12,297 nt of DNA. Origin: CAADGY01 sp900696665. Lineage in GTDB: Bacteria; Acidobacteriota; Terriglobia; Bryobacterales; Bryobacteraceae. The notes under the pieces were generated by a model that saw nothing but the letters and a program-made list of their open reading frames with translations, had not been told where the DNA came from and did no database searches. Positions 1 through 6,880 of the stretch are shown piece by piece; the first letter of the stretch is position 1; every line of letters begins with the position of its first letter. The translations under genes were made by a program, and so were the position numbers. The stretch spans positions 1-12,297 of the forward strand of contig JAPSFM010000137.1 in the NCBI GenBank assembly GCA_035063885.1, in the 5' to 3' direction.

Positions 1-1210
1 TCGTCGGCAGCAGGTGCACGCGGCCGTCGTCTGCCGCCTGCACAAGCATTATGATCTGCTCGCGCCCCGACGCCGTGGCCGCGCCGATCGGCATCTGCCA
101 GGCCGGTCCGTAAAAGCGCCCCATGTCCGGATGCATGAACGCGATCCGGACGCGTCCGCCACAGATTCCAATCGCTACCGGCCGGTCGGGACGAAACGAC
201 AAGTCTTCGGCGGCGATGGTGGATACAAGCTCCTGAAGTTGCCTCGCGATGGACGCAATCTGCCCCGGGTGGCGATCCGCGGTAATGGCCCGAACTGCCT
301 TTTCGATGGCGCCGCCGGGAGGGGCGGCCCTGCGGGTGAGAACGGTTTCAAGAGTTTCCAAGTCCGCGGGCCGTGTCACGTCGGCGCACAGGATTTCATA
401 CTCCTCGTCTTCGGGTGTGATCGTCAGAGTACGGATCTCTCCCCCGGCTTGGGAAATGGATTGAACGATATCGGTGAGGTAATACTGGCCCTGCGCATTC
501 CCATTCGTCACTTCCCGCAGGTGGCGGAATAGAGACTTGGCTCGAATGACGTACAACGGGCAGTTGCATTCGACCGGTCCGGAAGGCGATTCGCCGGGCG
601 GCAGGTCACGCTCTTCGACGATGTTCAAGACGCGCCCGGAATCGTTGCGGCGAATGCGGCCTTTACCCGCCTGGCGAGGCACTTCATGCACCGCCGTCAG
701 AAATGTAAGCTCCGCCTCACGCGCGCCCTCGTGATGGACTCCGAGAATCCTGCGAAAAATCGACGCCGGAACAACCCGGTCGCCCATCGTCAAAACGAGA
801 AGGAAATCCCGTTCCGCCAACTCCGGTACGCTCAGGGCTTCGAACGCCGCAAAGCCGGTTCCTCCCGCGGGGTTTGCCGAAGCCACATAAACATTGCGGT
901 TGCCCAGCGCTGCCGCCACGTCCTCCTTGCGGTAACCTACGACGCATACGGCGGGCACGGGGGCGATTTCCTGAAATGCGTCGATAGAATGTGCGGCGAG
1001 CGGCTTGCCGTTCACGGGCTGGATGCATTTCGGGTCGGCTCCGAACCGGGTGCCTTTGCCGGCCGCGAGAACAACCAACGCGGGCCTATCATCGCGCTGT
1101 GCGGAGAGGCCGGATAATCCCAGGGCCGCCAGTACCTTCGATGCATCGGGTGCTAAAACCTCTTCGAGCCGCTTGAACAGCAGGCCTTCGTCCGGTTGTG
1201 AGTGAGCCAT
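1..1210 (-). CDS. GlmU-type nucleotidyltransferase fused to a probable GHMP sugar kinase (partial, runs off left edge)
   Basis: Reading the minus strand from the ATG at 1210-1208 gives 403 open codons that leave the window without a stop. Residues about 44-290 form a sugar-phosphate nucleotidyltransferase of the GlmU/MobA fold. The nucleotide-binding loop is LAAGKGTRFGADPK (48-61), then PVNGKPL (65-71), NPAGGTGFA (113-121), MGD (142-144) and NAQGQYYLTDIV (238-249), which closely resembles GlmU. The GlmU left-handed beta-helix does not follow. Residues about 295-340 look like a helical linker, and 342-403 resemble the N-terminus of GHMP kinases: GGRVRI (351-356), H360 and D362, PIG (374-376), REQIIMLV (383-390) and DGRVHL (395-400). 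An N-terminal extension of about 43 residues precedes the transferase. It is probably co-transcribed with the ATP-grasp gene 77 bp upstream. The likely role is to phosphorylate a sugar and then activate it with a nucleotide, by analogy with the FKP fucose enzyme. The substrate is unknown. The transferase part is secure; the kinase part is an inference. Confidence 0.8.
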   Translation of the reverse strand, partial: MAHSQPDEGLLFKRLEEVLAPDASKVLAALGLSGLSAQRDDRPALVVLAAGKGTRFGADPKCIQPVNGKPLAAHSIDAFQEIAPVPAVCVVGYRKEDVAAALGNRNVYVASANPAGGTGFAAFEALSVPELAERDFLLVLTMGDRVVPASIFRRILGVHHEGAREAELTFLTAVHEVPRQAGKGRIRRNDSGRVLNIVEERDLPPGESPSGPVECNCPLYVIRAKSLFRHLREVTNGNAQGQYYLTDIVQSISQAGGEIRTLTITPEDEEYEILCADVTRPADLETLETVLTRRAAPPGGAIEKAVRAITADRHPGQIASIARQLQELVSTIAAEDLSFRPDRPVAIGICGGRVRIAFMHPDMGRFYGPAWQMPIGAATASGREQIIMLVQAADDGRVHLLPT

Positions 1211-1287
1211 ATGCCTGTACTCATTATTATCAGGCGCGACAGACGGAAGGCCCGAGTGATGGTACCCGCGCGCGGATTACCGAACTC

Positions 1288-2643
1288 TTACCGGCTCTCG
1301 AGGATAAAGGTGGGCGCAAGGCCGGAGATGGAGGAGAATCCCGCCGGACCATCCGCCGTGACCCAACTTGAGCAGCCCTGCACTTTTCCGAGGTAGGAGT
1401 GCGGATGCACGTCCACTTTCAGTTCGCGTATCTCCAGGGCGCCCCACTGCAACACCGGAAACATCGCGCTCGCCGGGGCGACTCGCTCCTGAACGACGTA
1501 GGGATTGCGCATCGCGGCTTTCAGCGCACGCTCCCACCCGGCATCGTCGGTCTCCGAACCATGCACGGTGTGCTGTTCACCTGAATCGTCGTTCGGCTTC
1601 AGCACGAGTTTCTCGCGGTTCTGGAGGATGAAGTCGATCAGGTCCACGGCCTTGTCGTTGTAGGAAGTTTTCGTCGCGCTTACCAGTCTCGTCCAGGGGA
1701 TATAGTCCCGGATGGCTTTGCGTTCGGCGGCTGGAAAACCGGCCGTGACGTTGTCGTCCGTGAGGAGATCGAAGATCGCTTTTTTGTGGCTGAGCTCGGA
1801 GCGGAAGCTGTTCACCATGCACACCGCATGCTCGCGATATGCGCGCACCAGGGGATGCGTTAGATCGAACCGGATCAGAAATTCCTGCGCTCTTACACGG
1901 CGATAAATCAGGTCGATCTGGAAATCTCCCTGCTTCAGTACGCCGGCCCGGTATTCCAGTTGATCGGGATAGATCACCTGGGTCGGGTAGCCTTCGCCCT
2001 CAAAATACTCGCGAAGCAGTAGATACTCGCCCGAATCCACCGTTTGAAAGGGCTGACGGAACTCCAGAATGCCGATCTGCGGGGACTTTTTACCGCCAAA
2101 TTGCTTGTACGCCTTCAGCAGCGCCTGCAGGAAATACTTCATGCCGCCCAGTTTGGTCAGCGTGTGCCGCTTGCGAAATTCTTTCACTGGCAAAGCATCA
2201 TAGAACAGCTCGGACAGCATCTCCCCATAAACCACGCCACTGGCGGTGTCCGAGTTGCATTCCACAAATTGCAGATGTCCGTTTTCGATGTGGGTGTCGA
2301 GCAGCGAAGTGACCGCCGGATACTGATACCCCGGATCGACCGAAGCCAGCATTTTTTCGGCTGGCAACAACTCCATACGTGACAGAAGCGCGGGATTGGC
2401 AAGCGCCAAGTGCTTGATCCGGTCGAGCGCGCCGAACAACGCCTCGGCCGCTTTAACCAGATTCTTGTACTGCCGCCGCGTGATAAAATGAGGTCTCAAT
2501 ACCGGGCAAATCGGCCGTCCGCCAACGGTCAGATGCTTGGCTTGCATCTGTTCGCGTAGCTCATCCGCCCAAGCCAGGTCCTTGTAAGGACTCGTCTCAA
2601 TCAGTTTGTTGTATCGGGCTACCGCCGCGCCCAACTGCGTCAT
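1288..2643 (-). CDS. ATP-grasp-like protein, possibly circularly permuted
   Basis: This is a complete 451-residue protein starting at ATG 2643 and ending at TAA 1290-1288. It has no signal peptide or membrane segment, so it is probably cytoplasmic. The C-terminal half carries what look like ATP-grasp features: LVLKPNDDSGEQHTVHG (347-363, with Lys349 as candidate nucleotide contact), VVQERV (383-388) and a late DVHPH/GFSSISGL segment (411-442). The N-terminal half has conserved-looking LRPHFI (49-54) and FVECNSDTASG (126-136), reminiscent of the circularly permuted ATP-grasp and glutathionylspermidine synthase-like families. Such enzymes typically join a carboxylate to an amine using ATP. It is the first gene of a minus-strand pair with the nucleotidyltransferase/kinase, so its substrate may be connected to an activated sugar; that is inference. 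The ribosome-binding site is weak (GAGAT about 14 nt upstream). Substrate and product are unknown. Confidence 0.75.
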   Translation of the reverse strand: MTQLGAAVARYNKLIETSPYKDLAWADELREQMQAKHLTVGGRPICPVLRPHFITRRQYKNLVKAAEALFGALDRIKHLALANPALLSRMELLPAEKMLASVDPGYQYPAVTSLLDTHIENGHLQFVECNSDTASGVVYGEMLSELFYDALPVKEFRKRHTLTKLGGMKYFLQALLKAYKQFGGKKSPQIGILEFRQPFQTVDSGEYLLLREYFEGEGYPTQVIYPDQLEYRAGVLKQGDFQIDLIYRRVRAQEFLIRFDLTHPLVRAYREHAVCMVNSFRSELSHKKAIFDLLTDDNVTAGFPAAERKAIRDYIPWTRLVSATKTSYNDKAVDLIDFILQNREKLVLKPNDDSGEQHTVHGSETDDAGWERALKAAMRNPYVVQERVAPASAMFPVLQWGALEIRELKVDVHPHSYLGKVQGCSSWVTADGPAGFSSISGLAPTFILESR

Positions 2644-2657
2644 GGCTATTAAATATC

Positions 2658-2687
2658 TCTATAACTCAGTATCGCACAGCATGTTAA
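2658..2687 (-). promoter_or_regulatory. Candidate promoter for the ATP-grasp/nucleotidyltransferase pair
   Basis: On the minus strand a TTAACA box (2687-2682, five of six bases like TTGACA) is followed after 18 bp by TATAGA (2663-2658, four of six like TATAAT). The predicted transcript would have only about 8 nt before the ATG at 2643, which agrees with the weak ribosome-binding site. The surrounding DNA is AT-rich, so a chance match is possible. Confidence 0.3.
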
Positions 2688-2697
2688 GAAAGTGAAC

Positions 2698-2745
2698 TAT
2701 TGATCTCAGTAAAATATTGATAATAAAGAAGTTATTTATATTGAT
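2698..2745. repeat. Three direct TATTGAT heptamers in the divergent intergenic region
   Basis: TATTGAT occurs at 2698-2704, 2715-2721 and 2739-2745, with start-to-start spacing of 17 and 24 bp. All copies have the same orientation and lie between the ATP-grasp gene and the S46 peptidase gene. They could be binding sites for a regulator of either gene, or may only reflect the high AT content here. A TATATT hexamer at 2737-2742 overlaps the third copy and might serve as the -10 box of the peptidase gene. Confidence 0.35.
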
Positions 2746-2837
2746 GATCGTAGAGCATACGAATTGCCAAACTTCTGTAACGAGCGCCGCCCCGGATGCG
2801 TCATCGAACAGTTAGCGTGCAAACCCTCCTGCTATTT

Positions 2838-4901
2838 ATGCCCAAACGCACCAGCTTTATACCGATACTGATCCTTCTCGCCATCCCCGCCGTTCAAGCC
2901 GACGAAGGCCTGTGGTTGTTCAATCGTTTTCCGAAAGATCTGGTAAAGGAGCGATACAACTTCGACGTCACAGACCAGTTCCTCGATCACCTGCGGCTAT
3001 CCTCCGTCCGATTCAACAACGGCGGATCCGGCTCCTTCGTTTCGCGGGACGGACTTCTGTTCACGAACCATCACGTCGGCGCCGAGTGCATTCAACAACT
3101 GAGCACGCCGGCGCAGGATTATATGGCCAATGGTTTCTACGCCGCCTCACAGGCCGAAGAAAAGGCCTGCCCGGCGCTGGAAGTGAATGTTCTGCTCGAC
3201 ATTCAAGACGTCACCGGCAAAGTGAATATGGGCGTGACGGACTCCACCCCCGACGCCGAGGCGAACCGGGTTCGAAAAGCGAATATGTCGCGCCTTGAAA
3301 AGGAGTGCACGGCGGAAACAGGGAATCGCTGCGATGTCGTGACGCTCTATTCCGGCGGGCAATATCACTTGTACCGATATCGAAAGTACACAGACATCCG
3401 TCTGGTTTTTGCTCCGGAGTACAGCATCGCGGCATTTGGAGGCGATCCGGATAATTTTACCTATCCGCGATACTGCCTCGACTTCGCAATGTTTCGCGCG
3501 TACGAGAAGGGCCGTCCCGCTACCGTCAGCCATTTTCTGAAGTGGAGCAAGGAAGGCGTTCAGGACGGCGAACTGACATTCGTTCCCGGCCATCCGGGCG
3601 CCACCGGCCGCCTGATGACTGTGGCCCAACTCGAATTTAGCCGTGACCTTTCTTACCCGCTGGTACTTGCCCGGCTGCATTCGCAGGTTCGCGCCATTGA
3701 GGCGTTCGGTGCGGTCAATGCGGAAAACCACCGGGTTGCGCAGGAAGAACTGCAAAGCGCCCAGAACAGTTATAAGGCGTACTCCGGGTTTCTACGCGGT
3801 CTTCGCGACCCGAAGCTGATGGCACGGAAGCGCGCCGAAGAAGAAGAATTGCGAAAAGCGGTTCAGTCGGGCGCAACCAGCCGGACCCGGTACGGCAATG
3901 CGTGGGATGAAATCGCGTCCGCCTATAAGACGTACCGGACCATCTACAAACCCTACTGGCTTCTCGAATCGAGTGCCACGCGAGGATCCCGGATGATGTC
4001 GCTCGCGAGAAACATCGTCCGTTATGCCGCAGAGAAGCAGAAGCCGGACGGCGAGCGTCTCCGCGAGTTTACGGATTCCGCGCTCCCATCGCTCGAACAG
4101 GAAATGTACAGCACGGCGCCCATCAACACGGAGATGGAAAAGGCCGTTCTGACGGATTATTTTCGCTTCCTTGAGCAGCACCTTGGGGTGCGGGATGCCA
4201 CCTTCAAAGCGATTGTGGGGGGAAAGACCCCGAAACAGGCTGCCGACTACTATGTCTCCACCAGCCATCTCGATAACGTGGAGTACCGTAAACAATTGGC
4301 TTCGGACCCCGCAGCCGTCCAGAAGTCCCCTGATGGAATGATCCGCCTGGCCCTGATTCTGGACAAACCCGCGCGCCACTACCGCAAACAGTACGAGGAC
4401 CGCGTGGAGGCCGTGGTCGTGGCGAATGCTTCGAAGATCGCCCAGGCCAAGTTTGCCGTGGAGGGCGAGCGCAGCTATCCCGATGCAACCTTTACGCTGC
4501 GTCTCAGCTTCGGACCCGTGCGCGGCTATGAGGATGCCGCGGGTAAGCGCGTACCTTACGCCACCACGGTGAAGGGGATTTACGAGCGGGCGACCGGGAA
4601 GCCACCTTTCAAACTGCCCGAACGATGGCTACGGTCCAAGGCCGCGCTTCGTTTGGATACTCCGTTTAATTTCGTCACCACCAACGACACACATGGCGGC
4701 AATTCGGGAAGTCCCACGGTGAATACCAGGGGGGAGGTCGTCGGCATATTATTCGATGGAAACATTGAAGGGTTGCCCAACCGGTTTGTATTCACCGACC
4801 AACAGGCGCGGTCGGTTCACGTCGCCGCCCAGGGCATCGTCGAAGCCCTTCGCACCGTCTACAAAGCGCATCGCGTCCTCGAGGAAATCAGTGCGGAATA
4901 A
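2838..4901 (+). CDS. Exported S46-family dipeptidyl-peptidase (DPP7/DPP11 type)
   Basis: The protein is 687 residues from the ATG at 2838. This start gives a textbook signal peptide, MPKRTSFIPILILLAIPAVQA, cleaved after residue 21 just before DEGLWLFNRFP, the normal start of mature S46 enzymes. An upstream in-frame ATG at 2796 would add 14 residues, and neither start has a clear ribosome-binding site. S46 enzymes are serine peptidases that release dipeptides from peptide N-termini in the periplasm. The triad is visible: TNHHVGAECIQ (76-86, catalytic His 78 or 79), FGGDPDNF followed by Asp215 in CLDF, and the nucleophile Ser623 in GGNSGSP. The residue 18 positions after the serine (FDGN, Gly641) corresponds to position 673 of the Porphyromonas enzymes. 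Gly there goes with hydrophobic-residue preference (DPP7), whereas Arg is the DPP11 mark. The next gene starts 35 bp downstream, so they may share a transcript. Confidence 0.92.
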   Translation: MPKRTSFIPILILLAIPAVQADEGLWLFNRFPKDLVKERYNFDVTDQFLDHLRLSSVRFNNGGSGSFVSRDGLLFTNHHVGAECIQQLSTPAQDYMANGFYAASQAEEKACPALEVNVLLDIQDVTGKVNMGVTDSTPDAEANRVRKANMSRLEKECTAETGNRCDVVTLYSGGQYHLYRYRKYTDIRLVFAPEYSIAAFGGDPDNFTYPRYCLDFAMFRAYEKGRPATVSHFLKWSKEGVQDGELTFVPGHPGATGRLMTVAQLEFSRDLSYPLVLARLHSQVRAIEAFGAVNAENHRVAQEELQSAQNSYKAYSGFLRGLRDPKLMARKRAEEEELRKAVQSGATSRTRYGNAWDEIASAYKTYRTIYKPYWLLESSATRGSRMMSLARNIVRYAAEKQKPDGERLREFTDSALPSLEQEMYSTAPINTEMEKAVLTDYFRFLEQHLGVRDATFKAIVGGKTPKQAADYYVSTSHLDNVEYRKQLASDPAAVQKSPDGMIRLALILDKPARHYRKQYEDRVEAVVVANASKIAQAKFAVEGERSYPDATFTLRLSFGPVRGYEDAAGKRVPYATTVKGIYERATGKPPFKLPERWLRSKAALRLDTPFNFVTTNDTHGGNSGSPTVNTRGEVVGILFDGNIEGLPNRFVFTDQQARSVHVAAQGIVEALRTVYKAHRVLEEISAE

Positions 4902-4936
4902 AGGGAACGCAAAGCGCGAAAACTCAGTCTGTTAGT

Positions 4937-5662
4937 ATGGCGGTTGTGCGAATCAAAGTGCTGTTTTTCGGCATGTTGAAAGACATTACCGGCCGTTCCG
5001 AGGAAGAGTTGGATATCGACGCGGTCATTCTCGAGGATGTCTTCAGCCATTACGCCCGTGCATTCCCGCGCATCGGTGAGTTGTCATCTAGCATTCTTAT
5101 CGCGCGCAATCAACAATTCGCCGGACGCAGGACGGTGATAACCGAGGGAGACGAGGTTGCGTTCCTGCCGCCCGTCAGCGGCGGAAGCGGGGAATACACG
5201 CAGGAGATCTCCAACGACGAAGCCGGCCATTTCTTCGCGCTCACGCGCCGGCCCATCGACGTATGCGCGCTCGCCAGCCGCTTGCTGCGCGGTGAAGACG
5301 GCGCAGTGGTAACCTTCGAGGGCGTAGTCCGCAACAACACCAAGGGCCGGCCCACGAAGTACCTGGATTACGAGTGCTATGAACCCATGGCAATCAAGGT
5401 TATGGCCGGCGTGGGGCGCGAGATCGCCGCAGCCTTCCCGATCGGCCGGATCGCCATGGTTCACCGCCTGGGCCGCATGGAGATCGGTGAAACGAGCGTG
5501 GCCATCATCGTGACGGCGCCCCATCGCAAGCCCGCCTTCGAAGCAGCTCTCGAAGGCATCAACCGGTTAAAAAAACTGGTTCCAATCTGGAAGAAAGAAC
5601 ACTTCGCAGACGGAGAGGTGTGGGTGGAAGGCGAGTGGGACGAATCGGTAATGAGTGGGTGA
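4937..5662 (+). CDS. moaDE: MoaD-MoaE fusion, molybdopterin synthase
   Basis: This 241-residue protein joins both subunits of molybdopterin synthase, which inserts two sulfurs into cyclic pyranopterin monophosphate to form molybdopterin. Residues 1-83 are the ubiquitin-like sulfur carrier MoaD (starts VRIKVLFFGMLKD, ends FLPPVSGG). Residues about 92-236 are MoaE: GAVVTFEGVVRNNTKG (122-137), the HRLGRMEIGE segment, then APHRKPAFEA, and KKLVPIWKKE (212-221). Lys212 and Lys219 align with the catalytic lysines 119 and 126 of E. coli MoaE. The Gly82-Gly83 pair that normally ends MoaD, and carries the thiocarboxylate, is here followed by Ser84-Gly-Glu. The protein must therefore be cut, or use a different C-terminus, to work. 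Mycobacterial MoaX is a known fusion of this kind that is processed after the glycines. No other molybdenum cofactor gene is present nearby. The stop codon overlaps possible starts of the next gene. Confidence 0.93.
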   Translation: MAVVRIKVLFFGMLKDITGRSEEELDIDAVILEDVFSHYARAFPRIGELSSSILIARNQQFAGRRTVITEGDEVAFLPPVSGGSGEYTQEISNDEAGHFFALTRRPIDVCALASRLLRGEDGAVVTFEGVVRNNTKGRPTKYLDYECYEPMAIKVMAGVGREIAAAFPIGRIAMVHRLGRMEIGETSVAIIVTAPHRKPAFEAALEGINRLKKLVPIWKKEHFADGEVWVEGEWDESVMSG

Positions 5663-6588
5663 CGGCTTCGATTACTTTGGCAATGCTGACGGCGCCGGCA
5701 CTGCTGCTGTCACAAGAACGTCCCGTCTTTGCCGTGGACGTTCGCCTTGTGCGGCTTCTCGTTACCGTGAAAAACACAGCAGGCGAACTGATTGCGGGTC
5801 TTGACAGGGACGACTTCACCGTGATTGATACGGACGTTCCACAGAAAGTCGAACTGTTTGAGCGGCAGACCGAGCAACCCCTCTCCGTGGCGCTGCTGAT
5901 CGACACCAGCGGGTCCACCGCCATCGATCTCGGCTACGAACTGGAATCGGCCAAGCGGTTTCTGAAAGCCCTGCTGGCGGAGGGCCATCCGGAGGACTCC
6001 GCCGCACTCTACACGTTCAACTATCAGGTCAGTCTTCAATCCGCTTTCACGCGCAGACTCGCCAGGCTGGAAGAGCGCATGAAGGGACTGAAGGGTGAAG
6101 CCGGCACCTCCCTCTACGATGCCATCTACCTGGCTTCCCGCGATCTCGAAGGAAGGGACGGACGGCGCGTGATCGTGGTTGTCACCGACGGCGGTGACAC
6201 CACGAGCCGCAAGGATTTTCACGCGGCGCTCGCATCCGCCCATCGCGCTGAGGCTGCGCTTTACGGCATTCTCGTCATGCCGATCAAGAGCGACGTGGGA
6301 CGAAACATCGGGGGTGAAAATGCCTTGGCGGGTCTCGCTTCTTCCACTGGTGGACGTGTGTTTACCCCCGAGCTTGGAGAACAGGTCGACCGTGCGTTTT
6401 CCGAGATTCTGCGAGATCTCAGAACACAGTATCTGATCGGATACTACCCGAAGAATGTGCCTCCGGCGCAGGATGGGTTTCACCGCGTGCAGGTGAAAGT
6501 CAACCGCCCCGATTTGCGGGTGCAGACGCGCAGCGGCTATTATGAGGATTCTGAGGAGCCCACCGCCGGTGGCCGAAAGAAGCGATAG
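5620..6588 (+). CDS. Acidobacterial VWFA-domain protein, probably exported
   Basis: This protein of up to 322 residues has the layout of the VWFA-related acidobacterial family (TIGR03436-like). An N-terminal beta-rich segment (VFAVDVRLVRLLVTVKN, then GLDRDDFTVID) leads into a von Willebrand A domain and a closing LRTQYLIGYYPKN...SGYYED region. The metal-binding (MIDAS) residues are present: DTSGS (95-99), Thr163 in GTSLYD, and Asp190 in VVVTDGGD. VWA domains bind protein ligands through a divalent metal; the partner here is unknown. A hydrophobic stretch (about residues 16-31) ending before SQERP suggests export. The start is uncertain. GTG codons at 5620, 5635 and 5659 are all in frame; the 5635 start has GGAAGG 3 nt upstream, and the 5659 GTG overlaps the moaDE stop as GTGA. 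All overlap the end of moaDE, suggesting translational coupling. Residue numbers are from 5620. Confidence 0.85.
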   Translation: MGGRRVGRIGNEWVTASITLAMLTAPALLLSQERPVFAVDVRLVRLLVTVKNTAGELIAGLDRDDFTVIDTDVPQKVELFERQTEQPLSVALLIDTSGSTAIDLGYELESAKRFLKALLAEGHPEDSAALYTFNYQVSLQSAFTRRLARLEERMKGLKGEAGTSLYDAIYLASRDLEGRDGRRVIVVVTDGGDTTSRKDFHAALASAHRAEAALYGILVMPIKSDVGRNIGGENALAGLASSTGGRVFTPELGEQVDRAFSEILRDLRTQYLIGYYPKNVPPAQDGFHRVQVKVNRPDLRVQTRSGYYEDSEEPTAGGRKKR

Positions 6589-6823
6589 ACCCAATAGCAA
6601 ATCCAGAACGAAACCACGTCCGCCCGAGCAGACGTTGGAAGAAATCCGGTATCTAAAATTCCTGATCGACAAAAAAGTGCCGGTGACTGTAAAGATGAGT
6701 AATAACGAGGAGGTGTCGGGGACAATCGAATACTACGACGCTGCGTTCATCCGCCTGACACGCACCGACGGCCCTAATCTGTTTATTTTCAAACACGATA
6801 TCAAGTATTTGTTTGAGAATTGA
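6542..6823 (+). CDS. hfq: Hfq-like (Sm-fold) RNA chaperone
   Basis: This small protein of up to 93 residues has a basic, Pro-rich N-terminal tail (1-30), then an Sm fold. The Sm1 region is YLKFLIDKKVPVTVKM (37-52) and SGTIEYYDAAFIRL (59-72), which lines up with E. coli Hfq QGQIESFDQFVILL. The Sm2 region is FIFKHDIKYL (81-90), matching the Hfq signature YKHAI with Lys84 and His85 retained and Asp replacing Ala. Hfq forms a ring that binds small RNAs and A-rich or U-rich sequences and affects mRNA translation and decay. The ATG at 6542 lies inside the VWA gene and has no ribosome-binding site. The in-frame GTG at 6569 has TGAGGAG 10 nt upstream and would give 84 residues; it may be the true start. 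Either way the gene overlaps the VWA gene and is probably translationally coupled to it. Hfq-like is the best reading, but another Sm-fold protein cannot be excluded. Confidence 0.75.
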   Translation: MRILRSPPPVAERSDRPNSKSRTKPRPPEQTLEEIRYLKFLIDKKVPVTVKMSNNEEVSGTIEYYDAAFIRLTRTDGPNLFIFKHDIKYLFEN

Positions 6824-6880
6824 TGCTCTGGATCATGAGAGCCTCCCCTGCTGGGTCTGGCCGTCCAATAACTCCTTAAC

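Noticed and set aside
14..1176. Several plus-strand open frames near the left edge
   Set aside because: They are antisense to the nucleotidyltransferase frame, which carries unmistakable motifs on the minus strand and is open for 403 codons.
3147..4379. Minus-strand open frames of about 200 codons under the peptidase gene
   Set aside because: They overlap the S46 gene, whose catalytic motifs are all present on the plus strand; the antisense translations have no family signature.
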